NCBI GenBank assembly: GCA_947044405.1
Contig: CAMRHE010000018.1
Coordinates: 4,836,001 to 4,900,000 of the forward strand
Source of the DNA: Leptodactylus fallax
Taxonomy: Eukaryota > Chordata > Amphibia > Anura > Leptodactylidae
Reading direction: 5' to 3'
Length of the DNA: 64,000 nucleotides
Position 1 is the stretch's first letter. Every line of letters starts with the position of its first letter. Below are positions 34,451-49,444 of this stretch, piece after piece. Both the position numbers and the translations under genes were made by a program. The notes beneath the pieces are model-generated. The model searched no databases. It was given only the letters and a program-made list of their open reading frames with translations, and was not told the DNA's origin.

Positions 34451-35878
34451 CAGGACACCACCACTTCTTAACAAACTGAATGCCCTGGGCCCACTACCTG
34501 AGGGTACCATTTTGGCCACCATGGATGTGGAATCCCTGTATACCAACATTCCCCCCAAGGATGGAGTTTCAGCATGTCGGGTACACCTGGCAAAACAAAA
34601 CCTCCCAACAGAACCAGTAACACAGCGCATACAATTCATCCTGAGCCACAACCATTTTACCTTTGGAGAGGATCTATATCTACAGCGAATAAGAACTTCA
34701 ATGGGGACCAGATGTGCACCCCAATATGCAAATCTCTTAATGGCTGAACTGGAAGGAGCATATTTATCAACATGCACCACCAAACCTATGATTTACCTTC
34801 GTTATATCGATGATATCCTTGTCATCTGGACTGCAGGTGAGGAGACCCTACTTCAATTCCATAATGACTTCAATGACTTTCACCCTACCATCAACCTTAA
34901 ACTTAGCTATTCAGGGAGTGAAATTCACTTTCTGGATACCACAATATACATCAAAGACCACCGGCTACTCACATCGATATACCACAAACCCACAGACAGA
35001 ACGGCCTACCTGAGAAACGACAGCTTCCACCCCAAGCACACAAGACAATCTATTATCTACAGCCAGGCTATACGATACAATCGTATTTGCTCCGACAAAG
35101 CAGACCTGGACAAGCACCTCCTGGATCTGAGGATGAAATTTCTCCGATTGGGATACAAACCAAAAGTGACGGACAACCAACTAAACAAAGCGGCAGCCAT
35201 TAACAGAGACAGTCTGCTCACATATAAAAAGACCCAGAAAGAAGCCAGAGTGCCCCTAGTTGTCACCTACAACCCACAGCTGGAGATCCTACGAAGGATT
35301 GCCAAGGATCTCCAACCTGTGCTACATAGGGACAACAGACTCAAGGACATATTTCCAGTCCCCCTCTCCTTTCCTTTCGACAACCACCAAACCTGAGGCG
35401 TATTATTGTCCGGAGTGCCCTGAAGGCCCCAACTGAAAATGGCACCTCACTTTGCCTACATAAAAGATGCATGACCTGCAAGCACATCCACACCGCTGAC
35501 AGTGTACCTATCCCACAGTCACAACAGGTGCACAGAATTAGGGGGACATTCTCCTGCAGGTCTTCCAATGTGGTGTACTTCATAATGTGTGCGCAATGTC
35601 CCACCACAGGCCTCTATGTGGGGGAAACAGGGGAGAGACTTAGTCAGCGAATGAACTCACACAGGTCCAATATTAATAACAGCAGAACCGATCTCCCAGT
35701 GGCCGCACATTTCTCTGGAGAAAACCACTCTATTGAAGATTTGTGGGTTGTGGTTTTAATGGGACAGTTTAAGACACAGGAGGAAAGGAAACAATGGGAG
35801 TACAAATTTATGCAAAAATTTAAAACTCTGCAATTTGGACTTAATATTCATGCCAGTTTCATGTCACACTATGTATGA
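34451..35878 (+). pseudogene. Penelope-like RT with GIY-YIG endonuclease, 5'-truncated, frameshifted
   Basis: This copy keeps reverse transcriptase motif A (ATMDVESLYTNIP), motif B (GTRCAPQYANLLM) and motif C (LRYIDDILVIW). One base is missing from a C run at about 35359-35364 (five C here, six in the opposite copy), which shifts the frame between RT and endonuclease. The first frame stops at 35396. The second carries CMTCKH and the GIY-YIG domain (VVYFIMCAQC, LYVGETGERL) to 35878. The N-terminal domain is missing because of 5' truncation. Confidence 0.92.
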
Positions 35879-36042
35879 ACTGTGAGGGTCACAAATCACC
35901 ACCTGATAGCAAACAGATAACAGCAAGAATTACTGATCCCTCTGTCATGCACCACAACTTTCCAGATTGTTTTTTTTTTGACCTGTTATAAATAACTTCT
36001 CTACTTAGATTGCATTTTGTTTTGGGTTTTTTTAAGGACTCT

Positions 36043-36180
36043 AAAATCCTTTGAAGACCATGTGTATAAAATCTGTGAATTTTCAGTTCTTGTATAACAC
36101 CATGTCTGATGAAGGAAGCTTGCGCTTCTGAAAGCTTACTTATAAATATACTCAGTTAGTCTCTAAAAGGTATCGCCTGA
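36043..36180 (+). mobile_element. 3' tail of the right Penelope-like copy, hammerhead-like core
   Basis: This tail is present only next to the right arm. It contains CTGATGA (36106-36112), a potential 6-bp stem (36114-36119 with 36124-36129, loop 36120-36123) and GAAA (36130-36133), in the order of a hammerhead ribozyme core. Penelope-like elements commonly carry hammerhead motifs near their ends. Stems I and III are not clear, so activity is doubtful. Confidence 0.45.
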
Positions 36181-36492
36181 TTTCTTCACTCTTTCAGTAG
36201 GCACAGTCAGGGTATACAGTGGAAGGTAGGACACTAATCCGGGACATACAGTAAGTTGTAGGGTTACCCCATTAGAACACTTGTCATTTGCAGAGTTGTT
36301 GAAGGGTGAGCTTGCTGATGGGATAAATGGCTTACTAAATATTTCCCTACCAAAAGAAAAAGATTTGTTGGATAACACCTTTAAGGACTGACGCACCTTG
36401 TCAATTACATCTCAGAGTCTATTGCATAAAAATAGTTTTAACATCCAGTCCAATTTTTTTTACCATAACTTTCTGCAGTTATCATATATATA

Positions 36493-36776
36493 CAGTCATG
36501 GCCAAAAGTTTTGAGAATGACACAAATATTATATTTTCACATGATCTGCTGCCCTCTGGTTTTTATGTGTGTTTGTCAGATGTTTTTATCACATACAGAA
36601 ATAGAATTGCATTCATATTATGAGTAACAGAAGCTTATATTGACAGTTAGAATGAGTTAATGCAGCAAGTCAATATTTGCAGTGTTGACCCTTCTTCTTC
36701 AGGACCTCTGCAATTCTCCCTGGCATGCTCTCAATCAACTTCTGGACCAAATCATGACTGATAGCAGTCCATGATA
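36493..36776 (-). mobile_element. Truncated Tc1-like fragment (same family as 28616)
   Basis: Starting CAGTCATGGCC after TA (36491-36492), it matches 28616-28896 almost base for base, then stops. The junction repeats 'ctgatagcagtcc', suggesting a slippage or template-switch event. It contains only the end of the family's transposase frame on the minus strand. Confidence 0.92.
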
Positions 36777-37267
36777 GCACTGATAGCAGTCCCATTCATT
36801 TGAATGGGTTTTTAAAGCAATGCGCGGGTGTGCGCTTACACCCTCTGCGCTGCGAAGCTGTTTTTCTTTTCATCGGACAGGAAGTCCTGCATGTCCGACT
36901 TTGTTTCCGACGAAAAAAAGGATTGAAAAAATACCCTCAATTGTTTGCGGTCAGTAGCCTGTGATTTCTTCACTACACCCTTGATACAAGTGTAGTTAAA
37001 GTGATTCTTCTTTCAAAAAACACCAATTTTTTAAATAAAGAACACATTATGTTATAAAACTGTATTCAAGAAAACGAAAAAACAGGAATGTTTTTTAGGA
37101 TGTGTTAGGATGAGGCCTGGTTTCATAACAGGTTTAAAGAAAACTGCAGTCAGGATGACCGACTTGGCCAATTATGATTGGTGGACCCTGTTGCAAGGCG
37201 GAATTGTTTGTTTCATTGCCCAATTGTATGCTTCTGGTACCTCCTGAGTGTCTTAGGAATTTATTGG

Positions 37268-37328
<61 letters not shown>

Positions 37329-38559
37329 AATTTTTTAATTTTTTTATTTTTTTTTTTTATTTTCTTATGATAGACCGTAAAGACAGAAGGAATGCAGATG
37401 TGAACATGCCCTTACACACATTATACTACACATTTTATGTGAAATGCTTTGATAAGTGATCAGCATGTTGAATTAGACCTGTGAATTTCTCTAGTATTTT
37501 CTGTAGGTTACTGTTTTGTAGTAGACTTGTTTGATTTACTGAAATTTCTTGTTATCCAATATTACATTTTTTTTTTTTTCAAACATTTCGTCTTGTCTTA
37601 TGTTTCCAAATAAGGCCTTCGACATCATTTTATGTTTCATACGTTTTTCAGCTATCTGTGATGTTAGTAGAATACTTGTAGAAGACAAACTGTTCTTCTC
37701 TGCTTGAGTAAAGCAGTAAAGTTTTCAGTTGTCAACGTATTCTAGAAGCTGGCTACAAGCAGGATATGTTTAGCCAATGCAAATTAATTATTTTGGTATA
37801 ATAATCAGAATTTTTAGGTAAAATGAAATTGGATATTGTGCCACCAGATTGGATTGGCATTTAAGCACATGTTGGATGATATTTTACAACCACCAGTGGA
37901 GAGTATAATATGAAATATATATTCTCCATCTGCTGAACCGTCCTGCTTAGGCTTGATACAGTATATGTGCCTGGTTTAGGGTTGTGCACTTTAGCTTCTG
38001 TTTTTTATTGCTTGAAAGCATGTAATCAAAGAAATAACTGTGCAAATAGCTGTGAATGGAAATACCTCAAAGGTTATTCACACGATCAAGTTTCATCCAG
38101 AAAACCAAGTCTGTATAAAAGGCATATTTTTTGGACTGGCCACAGCCATGTGAAATGGAAGTTGTAATGCGGAGGGTTCCCAAATGGTTGGAGCACCATT
38201 GTACTGAAGTGACATTAAAGGAAGTCTGTTACATTCCTTTAACCCCTTCAAGCTGCCACCATATCATTGCAGGCGCTGTGACATGTTTCCATATCATACC
38301 TTCATTATGTGTCACAGTCCCGTGGATGTGCTCGGGGCACAGGGGGCGTTGCCAGAGATCTCCCCTGTAGGCTTTGTTCCACCCCCTGGCCAGTGGGAAA
38401 CAATGGTCCCGTGGGATGTCATCGACTGCTCTGTTAAATCTCACACATGTGCACTATGCACTTGTAGTGTTCAGCGTATATGAGCATACAGCTATATGAA
38501 AAGACATATATACATATACGAAAAGGCAGCGGCAGAAATGCTTAACATTTTTTACCCGC
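36777..38559. other. Intron sequence with MITE piece and GT microsatellite
   Basis: 36777-36915 resembles part of the MITE at 49121 ('cctgcatgtccgactttgt'). A TTAA-flanked 20-bp mini-palindrome (AGGAAGTCTGTTACATTCCT) is at 38219-38238. No exon is seen. Confidence 0.45.
37275..37326. repeat. (GT)n microsatellite
   Basis: About 26 uninterrupted TG units are followed by a T-rich tract. Confidence 0.95.
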
Positions 38560-38820
38560 ATTGTATTTCATAGAAAGTCCACAGAGTTTTCCTCTGCATA
38601 ATATCTGCTTGTATTACATCTATATGGAATACATCGACTTTTCTGTAAGTATAGTTGACATGCTGCGATTTGCAAAAACAATCGCATTCTTGAAATCACA
38701 GCATTTCCGATGCAGATTTTTTTTTCTGCAATGTGTGGATGGGCTTAGCCAGAATCCCATCCACTTTACAGTTAATGGAAAACGCAGCAAAAACGTTGCG
38801 TGTTTGCAACATGGTGCCCC
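38560..38820. repeat. Dispersed repeat family B, copy
   Basis: It has 'tagttgacatgctgcgattt', 'gaaatcacagcatttccgat' and 'gcaatgtgtggatgggctta', in the same order as in 31264-31480. Confidence 0.6.
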
Positions 38821-39186
38821 CGCCTACAGGGACAATATTCTTGAATTGTACCTAAAACAAAAGTCACAACTCCAACGGATTTGCGCTCAGGCATAAACCA
38901 CCTTTTAAATGTGCCATATACAGTCATTGTACTTAAAGATGCCGCAGTACCACAGTATTTGCACCAAATGATAAATGACAGAGATGAAGCGTGGTGAGAG
39001 GTTTTCTAGTCCCTTCACACCTCAGGAGTTGTGCACACTTTGACTGGATAAGTTAAGTGAATTTTAGACTCATTTGATGAATTCCCAATAAAGTCACATG
39101 CTATTCCACACCCTTTTTCTAAATGGGAGTTACACATTAAAATGAGATGTAGCTGATGCAGCTAAGATGCAAAAATCACTTTAAGG

Positions 39187-39405
39187 CCAAGGCCCCACAT
39201 TGCGGAAATGCAGCTTTTTTTGTTGCAGATTTTGTTGCGTTTTTTTTTTTGAGCCAAACCCAGGAGTGGCTAAAAAGGAATAGGAAATATATAGGAGTCT
39301 CTTATACTTCTCCCTTCTGCTCAATCCACTCCTGGCTTTGGCTCAAAAAACCGCAGCAAAATCTGCAACAAAAAAATCTGCGTTTCCGCAACGTGAGGTC
39401 ATAGC
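39187..39405. mobile_element. Palindromic MITE family A, copy 3
   Basis: 'aaggccccacattgcgg' mirrors 'ccgcaacgtgaggtcat'. The 'gagccaaacccaggagtgg' block mirrors 'ccactcctggctttggctc'. This is the best preserved copy of the three. Confidence 0.75.
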
Positions 39406-42753
<3,348 letters not shown>

Positions 42754-42863
42754 TATGCTGCATTTGTTTCTCTCGGTCTATTGAACTGGCCTGTGGATGA
42801 AACTATTTTTTCAATATAGAGAACAAACAAGGGTGTATCTAGTGCTCAAAGGGCAACATAAAC

Positions 42864-42993
42864 AAAAAATAGCACCAAAATAAAATATAACTTTTATTGA
42901 TATTTTAAAACCTACATCGGTGTAGACTACAACATATAGGCGTATGTACACATTAAAATGTAAAAGTTATATTTTATTTTGGTGCTATTTTTT
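42864..42993. repeat. Inverted repeat with 33-bp arms
   Basis: 'agcaccaaaataaaatataa' (42871-42890) is mirrored by 'ttatattttattttggtgct' within 42961-42993. The loop is about 64 bp. It lies 110 bp after the Tc1 element and is otherwise unassigned. Confidence 0.75.
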
Positions 42994-43939
42994 TGTTTGT
43001 TTTTCCAATATGACCAATAAGATTATTTGTAATGAGCGTTTACATCTTTTTGCAATACCAAACGTGATCAACTAAATTATTTTAGGCCAGGGAGACAATG
43101 GGCAAGTTTTCAGCAGGTTAACTGCTGCAGAATCGCCTTCGGCTAACTTGCCGTCATGTACATCACCCACTATTTAAACAAATCCCATCCAAGCACTGAA
43201 GGTTTTGAACCCCCAGCATGTTAAAGAATAGAAATGTTGAAGCCGGGCCAGCCGCCGAGGAATGGCTGAAAGCTGCAGTAAAAACCAGCTGATTGACGCC
43301 AGCTTAAGCCACGCCTGGGTCCACTGCGCTGTGAGCACTTAGCCTTAGAGTGGACCTGTCCCAAAATGCTGTGAAATCTGCATCAAGCATGGCAGAGCGC
43401 AGGGGGAGCTGAGCAGATCCTGTTAAAGGAAAATTAAAAAAAACAAAACCTGCAAATTAAATAAAAGAAAATAAATCAGTATACTCTTCTTCTTCCCACC
43501 AACTTCTCCTGCTGTTCTCTGGCTGTCCCTCTGTCATCACCAATCACTAAAGGAAGCCATGATGGCATTAGTATGGTGTGTCACCACTTGTTAGGTGCAC
43601 CAGTCATATGCTTTAAGCTTGTAAAGAAGGACCTGGAGGATGGTTATTTATTTTCTGTTTGAGGCCATTTGCAGGTGTTTTTAAAATTTACTTTTTTTTT
43701 TTTTTTTGTACGGTGGATGATCCTTTTTTTAAAGTGGTAAATTTGCATGCAAAATTATTTTGGCTACATAAGAAGTATCCTCTAGTATTGTAGTTGTAGA
43801 CAACATGCCCCTAGTAGTGGTAAGGTAGAGAGCTTTGCTTTGTTAGCCTGGTTTATTTTGGAATTTAGGGGCTGTAGCAGTTCTGAGAAAAAAAAAAAAA
43901 ACAAAAAAAAACCCCAAAACCTTGATGTCTGTGGGTTGT
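42994..43939. other. Intron sequence, nothing recognised
   Basis: No gene or clear element is seen. T and A runs occur at 43690-43708 and 43888-43910. Confidence 0.4.
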
Positions 43940-43943
43940 TTAA

Positions 43944-44242
43944 AAGGAGTCTACCGCTTCTTCCAAGCATATTCAACTGCCACCACCACATTAGTGTTAG
44001 ACCTCATACCTCTGTTATGTATGTCACTTTTCTAGATTTGGAGAAAACCAAGTTTGATGTCTTTTACAAATAAGGTAGTTGGTGCACTGTGTGATGCAAG
44101 AGCAGTGCTCCAGCGAGCTGAAGGCCCGCCTGCAGTGCACCATCTGCCTCATTTACATAAGACTTCAAACTTGGTTTCCTCCAAATCTAGAAAAGTGACA
44201 TACATAACATTGAATATGCTAGGAGGAGGTGGTCGACTCCCT
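43944..44242. mobile_element. T2/Kolobok-type palindromic MITE, 299 bp
   Basis: TTAA flanks both sides (43940-43943 and 44243-44246). The ends AAGGAGTCTACC and AGGGAGTCGACC (mirrored) continue into well-matched arms ('gtcacttttctagatttgga' against 'tccaaatctagaaaagtgac'). Confidence 0.82.
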
Positions 44243-44514
44243 TTAAGGACCAATGTTGATACACTAGAGTGTAAGCATCTACGTATTTATCAGCAAAGTA
44301 AAACATCTACTGTAGGAATCCTGTTCCTACCTAGATGTATCAGGTAAATTCTATATAAAAAAAGTCATGTCTTCGAGTATACTTATTAAAGCAGATGAAC
44401 ATAGAGCATTGCTAAGTACTACAGTATGCATCCGACATGCTGTTTACATTGGCTGTATAATGTAATCGACCCAACAGTTTAAGAAATTAGACTTTTCATA
44501 TGGCTAGTAATATA

Positions 44515-46163
44515 CAGTCATATGAAAAAGTTTGGGCACCCCTATTAATCTTAATCATTTTTAGTTCTAAATATTTGGGTATTTGCAACAGCCATTTCAA
44601 TTTGATATATCTAATAACTGATGGACACAGTAATATTTCAGGATTGAAATGAGGTTTATTGTACTAACAGAAAATGTGCAATATGCATTAAACCAAAATT
44701 TGACCGGTGCAAAAATTTGGGTACCCTTATCATTTTATTGATTCGAATACTCCTAACTACTTTTTACTGACTTACTGAAGCACAAAATTGGTTTTGTAAC
44801 CTCACTGAGCTTTGAACTTCATAGCCAGGTGTATCCATTCATGAGAAAAGGTATTTAAGGTGGCCAATTGCAAGTTGTTCTCCTATTTGAATCTCCTCTG
44901 AAGAGTGGCATCATGGGATCCTCAAAACAACTCTCAAATGATCTGAAAACAAAGATTGTTCAACATAGTTGTTCAGGGGAAGGATACAAAAAGTTGTCTC
45001 AGAGATTTAACCTGTCAGTTTCCACTGTGAGGAACATAGTAAGGAAATGGAAGACGACAGGGACAGTTCTTGTTAAGCCCAGAAGTGGCAGGCCAAGAAA
45101 AATATCAGAAAGGCAGAGAAGAAGAATGGTGAGAACAGTCAAGGACAATCCACAGACCACCTCCAAAGAGCTGCAGCATCATCTTGCTGCAGATGGTGTC
45201 ACTGTGCATCGGTCAACAATACAGCACACTTTGCACAAGGAGAAGCTGTATGGGAGAGTGATGCGAAAGAAGCCGTTTCTGAAAGCACGCCACAAACAGA
45301 GTCGCCTGAGGTATGCAAAAGCACATTTGGACAAGCCAGCTTCATTTTGGAAGAAGGTCCTGTGGACTGATGAAACAAAGATTGAGTTGTTTGGTCATAC
45401 AAAAAGGCGTTATGCATGGCGTCCAAAAAACACAGCATTCCAAGAAAAACACTTGCTACCCACTGTAAAATTTGGTGCAGGTTCCATCATGCTTTGGGGC
45501 TGTGTGGCCAATGCTGGCACCGGGAATCTTGTTAAAGTTGAGGGTCGCATGGATTCAACTCAGTATCAGCAGATTCTTGAGAATAATGTACAAGAATCAG
45601 TGACGAATTTGAAGTTACGCTGGGGATGGATATTTCAGCAAGACAATGATCCAAAACACAGCTCCAAATCTACTCAGGCATTCATGCAGAGGAACAATTA
45701 CAATGTTCTGGAATGGCCATCCCAGTCCCCAGACCTGAATATCATTGAACATCTGTGGGATAATTTGAAGCGGGCTGTCCATGCTCGGCGACCATCAAAC
45801 TTAACTGAACTGGAATTGTTTTGTAAAGAGGAATGGTCAAAAATACCTTCATCCAGGATCCAGGAACTGATTAAAAGCTACAGGAAGTGACTAGAGGCTG
45901 TTATTTTTGCAAAAGGAGGATCTACTAAATATTAATGTCACTTTTCTGTTGAGGTGCCCATACTTTTGCACCGGTCAAATTTTGGTTTAATGCATATTGC
46001 ACATTTTCTGTTAGTACAATAAACCTCATTTCAATCCTGAAATATTACTGTGTCCATCAGTTATTAGATATATCAAATTGAAATGGCTGTTGCAAACACC
46101 CAAATATTTAGAACTAAAAATGATTAAGATTAATAGGGGTGCCCAAACTTTTTCATATGACTG
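44515..46163 (+). mobile_element. Tc1-like transposon, 1.65 kb, nearly intact
   Basis: TA flanks both ends (44513-44514 and 46164-46165). The arms of about 213 bp mirror each other closely. Each arm has an outer repeat (AAAGTTTGGGCACCCC) and an inner one (AAAATTTGGGTACCC), an IR/DR layout like Sleeping Beauty's. One long transposase frame runs between the arms. This is the least decayed DNA transposon in the window. Confidence 0.95.
44913..45935 (+). pseudogene. Tc1-like transposase, intact but for a stop 14 codons from the end (DD34E)
   Basis: From ATG 44913 (MGSSKQLSNDLKTKIV) it shows a helix-turn-helix (GYKKLSQRFNLSVSTVRNIV), GRPRKIS hook and second helix region. The catalytic motifs follow: LWTDETKIELF, FQQDNDPKH and SPDLNIIEHLW, with 34 residues between second D and E. 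The frame meets TGA at 45888-45890, then continues LEAVIFAKGGSTKY to TAA 45933-45935, the usual C-terminus. TGA probably replaced CGA by CpG decay. Loss of only 14 residues might leave some activity, which cannot be judged here. Confidence 0.93.
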
Positions 46164-48502
46164 TATAAAACGTCCTTTGCCATGTAAAATATGGTAAAAC
46201 TTAGTCCTGGCATGTGCCTGCTCTATATAGTCAAAAATCAGGAAACTGAAAACAATGGAGGACCAGTGGAAAATATAATGTCTTCCGACTTTAGATGGGT
46301 TGGGAGGAAAAGGTGTCACGTTCTGTTTGCAAACCCACATACAATGCTTAAAAAATATTCATTAAGTATTCTCATTTGGTTTTGTTGGCTTCTTATGACA
46401 ACTTGAGCATTTTTTTGTCAAGGCAGTTTGTGTATGAAGTACTGTCTTTGAATAATAGCTGGTATGTGCACACTGGTCTTCAGGCGTCTGCAGATGGTTG
46501 GTTAATCTTACGGTCTTGTAGAGAGTATATAAATGTATATAGTTAGATATCGGTAATGGCGTGCAAGCCTCATTCCCTGTAGAGTTTCCTTGGAACCTGA
46601 CCAGAGGTTCTACTTTAGGACAGATGCACTGTCACATTATAAGAGGTCAGGTCACGCCTAGCTGGGTACTCTGCTGTCAGCTACATAAATACCATGAAAT
46701 GTCCTCCGGCTGCCCGCAATGTCTCAGCCTGCACAAACCTACGATGATAGGAGTGGTACTGCTGGTATTTCCAGCAAATCACTCATGTTTAGTGAGATTT
46801 CTGGCCAGTTTCACTCTATCGCCTTTGTTATGACATAGCAGTTACACATGTAGTAACCTCTGCGATACCTACTGATCCCAAGAATGAAGGGCTCCTGGTT
46901 CCTGTTTTTGGCAGAATGGTGGCCACTTGTACTAGGTCTTTCTCCACAAAGGAGAAACAGAAGTATCTTAAAGTACTCGCTCAGCATTTTATACGATTCT
47001 TAGCAGAACTGAAATATCACATTTGCGGACAGTATTATTATTAAGATGTTAGTGGCACAAAGCTCTGGCCATGTCGCTCTCTAGCAGTCCTTGGTTATTA
47101 AAGTTCTTCAGAGGTTCATCGATGTTCACTAACTCATATTTCAGCTCACCCCCATTGAAGTTCTGAGTAGAAATACCAGCACATTCATGTACCGTTGTGG
47201 CATTCTTGCCATTGGAGCTTGTCATGTTTGGAAAACCCAGGATGTAACTCACAGGTTTGCAACTTTTTAAACCCCATTCGTGCAAAACTTTTCTGCCAAT
47301 ATTTTTTTTTACACTGTTATAACCCCTTTCCAAAAAATTGCGTGCTCATGTTTGCTGTGGTGTATATGATGACTAAAACCTACACCAGCTACAAACTAGC
47401 AGATTTCGGTCTGTGCGCACAGCCTCCGAGGATGCGCCTTGTCATAAATTAAATATTTACTTTAACACTGCTTGAGATATTAAGACTGGCATAGTATACA
47501 CTAGTCTTCATAAATCTCCCCCATCGTGCTATTGTTTAGAGGTTGCTGGTCAGTACTGTATGCATCAGGGCAGATGTCATGAGCAATCTTATTTATTTGG
47601 TAGATTTGGATTTATAATGATATTGTGATATTTGATGTAATGACAAGAAGCTGTTTCTTTCCAGCTGGATTTCTTACAGACTTCTATACGTGACCTGTGG
47701 GAATTGTAGATCTGTTTCTAAACTTCTCTTTCATTGTAGGTGTAAATATGTACTTTCCCATAATGAACTCATACAGTCCTACTTATTGTAGCAGATTGGA
47801 AACATCTGTTTGTAAGATCTGTTTGAAAACTATGCTGGCATCTTCCAAAGTGTATGTGAGCACTTGTGTATTTGGTATACCATGTCGTGTGCCAAGCATG
47901 TCACATGTTTGGCAGTATTCCAGAGAAATGCTCAGACACCTGCTTAGAGGCTTGTCAAGAATACACTGATGCTTGCTGGAAAAATCCCTTTTTAATAAGA
48001 TCTAGCTGCTTCTCTGTTGACGGTATTATTATTGGTGCTTCCTCCGTTTCTAGATTTATATCCACTTCTAAAGGCTATATCTTAAATCCAGAGGTAAAAA
48101 TATTTTAACACATTGTTGAGGAACATAAAATTAAACTTTTTATGTAGTTGTAGGACTAATTAAATTGTAAAATCATTAATATTCTATAATTAATTGGAAA
48201 CTTAGTTTGTTGCTTATTTGCTTTCATAGGAATTCATTTACTAACGTTCTAACAAATTTGAGGATTTTTACTGTTTCTGACTGACCATGGCTGTCACCCA
48301 TTTATGAAGGAGTCAGAGCAGGAGTCTAAATCTGGATGTGGAAAAATAGAGGAATCTGAGTCTGTTCTTTGACCGTTTTTCCCATTGTTTATAATCTGCA
48401 CAGCTGAAAGTAGGTGGGGGCAGACGTGTGGTTGACAGCTCTACTCTTAGGTCCTGTGTGCACAGTTATCAATGGATGTCTGTATCAGATTCTAGAAAGT
48501 AA
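46164..48502. other. Repeat-poor intron stretch
   Basis: More than 2.3 kb shows no recognised transposon and no exon-like ORF. It may be older unique intron sequence and the best place to look for conserved non-coding elements. Confidence 0.4.
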
Positions 48503-49117
48503 GTGGGCGTTCACACTCTCATTGGTGACCGTCAGTAGAGTCTGTTGCTATTGTCCGTTACAAGATTTTAGCATCAGACACTAGCTGAACCGTCAGAAAT
48601 CCGTTAAAATTTCCATTCATTTCAATGGGTTTTTACATTGTGTCCATTTACACCTAATCCGTCACAAGTTCGTTTTTTTTTTTTTTCTGCGGACAAAAAA
48701 TCCTACATACAGGACTTTTTGGTCCATTTGGAAAAACGGATTCTTGACGGACAGCAAGTGTACGTTATTTTTTTAACATTGAAGTCTATGGGTAACGGAC
48801 TTATAACGGACAGTAACTGATAGCCATCAGTTACTGTCTGTTATTTTATGTCAGTTTTTTTTTTTTCTGCGCATGCTCAGAAAGCAGAAATAAAAAAAAA
48901 AAACGGACAGTGTTAAAAAACAGACACTAACTGAATCTAATGTGTCCATTTTTTTTAAAATGATCCATTAATTGGATCAGTTAAAAAATGGACACATTAA
49001 CATCAGTTAGTGTCCGTTAATGTCTGTTATGATAGGTGTCGTGTGTGGGTTTTTTTTTTTTTTTTTTTTTTTTAATGACACCTTCATAACGGAATCCAAC
49101 AGTAGTGTGAACCCTGC
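48503..49117. mobile_element. MITE rich in ACGGAC/GTCCGT motifs
   Basis: The end GGGCGTTCACACTCTCA is mirrored by AGTAGTGTGAACCCTGCC. Inside are repeated short motifs (acggacagtaactga, tcagttagtgtccgtta) and several local hairpins. A T run occupies 49050-49073. Confidence 0.65.
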
Positions 49118-49120
49118 CTA

Positions 49121-49444
49121 AGGGTTGGTTCACACTTGCACTTGGTGTTTGTTCGCCGTGTATCCAACCTAAATATCAGAAAAAAGGATAGAGAGTGGTT
49201 TGCAAGCGGTTTGTTTAAAAACCCATTGGAAACAAAGTCGGACATGCAGGACTTTGTGTCCGACCAAAAAAAGCGGCTTCGCAGCACAGAGGCTGCAATC
49301 GGACACCTGTGGGTTGCTTTAAAAACCCATTGAAGTGAAAAGGTTTTTAAACAAACCGCTTGCACACCTCTCTCTATCCTTTTTTCTGATATTTAGGTCG
49401 GATTCACGGTGGACGGACTCCAGGCGCAAGTGTGAGCCAACCCT
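49121..49444. mobile_element. Palindromic MITE, 324 bp
   Basis: AGGGTTGGTTCACACTTGC is mirrored by GCAAGTGTGAGCCAACCCT. The arms match over most of their length ('aaatatcagaaaaaaggata' against 'tatccttttttctgatattt'). It lies directly beside the element at 48503. Confidence 0.85.

Larger units (their letters stand above)
33064..36042. mobile_element. Inverted pair of Penelope-like elements (head-to-head palindrome)
   Basis: Left arm 33064-34445 (minus strand) and right arm 34474-36042 (plus strand) are closely matching inverted copies separated by about 28 bp. Both are cut at nearly the same 5' point, just before the reverse transcriptase core (KLNALGPLPEG), and both run to 'aaggactct' in the 3' region. 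Head-to-head partial copies are a known habit of Penelope-like elements. The left arm lacks about 190 bp that the right arm keeps (34520-34707). Confidence 0.92.
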
